Source: Porphyromonadaceae bacterium
GTDB lineage: Bacteria; Bacteroidota; Bacteroidia; Bacteroidales; Tannerellaceae
Reading direction: 5' to 3'
Assembly (NCBI GenBank): GCA_003517945.1
Contig: DOZP01000041.1
Coordinates: 435 to 7,168, forward strand
DNA length: 6,734 nucleotides
Shown here: piece by piece, positions 6,727 through 6,734 of the stretch
How the letters are laid out: each line of letters begins with the position of its first letter
Position numbering within the stretch: the stretch's first letter is position 1
Translations under genes and position numbers: made by a program
Notes under the pieces: model-generated
Databases searched by the model: none
Told to the model about the DNA's origin: nothing
What the model saw: the letters and a program-made list of their open reading frames with translations, nothing else

Positions 6727-6734
6727 TGCATTCC

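Overview
The window looks like chromosomal DNA from a member of the Bacteroidales (Bacteroidota). The evidence is a SusC-style carboxypeptidase-D-like N-terminal domain on two proteins, an outer-membrane barrel of the OMP_b-brl_3 type, an M56 peptidase fused to a TonB C-terminal domain, starts without Shine-Dalgarno sequences, and one promoter with the Bacteroides pattern (TTTG, 21 bases, TAnnTTTG-like). The genus cannot be fixed from this sequence. Every convincing gene is on the minus strand, so the biological reading order is from right to left.

Right part (6726 to 2028): a three-gene block. It starts with a BlaI/MecI-family winged-helix repressor. Eight bases later comes a BlaR1/MecR1-like M56 membrane metallopeptidase. 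Its usual penicillin-binding sensor is replaced by a carboxypeptidase-D-regulatory-like domain, a SusC-like DEIYVVGYA motif and a TonB C-terminal domain. Thirty-five bases later comes an 822-residue TonB-dependent-receptor-like outer-membrane protein with a glycine-rich tail. A hairpin followed by a T-rich run lies just downstream and probably ends the transcript. The likely logic is that the membrane peptidase senses an envelope event and inactivates the repressor, which releases expression of the block including the receptor. No beta-lactamase gene is present in the window. The promoter and operator of the block lie to the right of it.

Left part (1935 to 1): a good Bacteroidota-type promoter precedes a 65-codon open frame. 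This frame is the exact N-terminus of cysteine synthase A joined in frame to its exact C-terminus, with the whole catalytic middle missing, so it is a cysK remnant. Its stop codon overlaps by one base the GTG start of a long RluA-family pseudouridine synthase with an N-terminal domain and coiled coil. That gene runs off the left edge. It appears to depend on the promoter and translation of the dead cysK frame.

There is no gene-free stretch longer than 145 bases. I saw no tRNA, rRNA, insertion sequence or CRISPR array. The most notable points are the internally deleted cysK acting as a short leader frame, the M56 protein that carries both a TonB-box-like motif and a TonB domain, and its AT-rich C-terminal extension.
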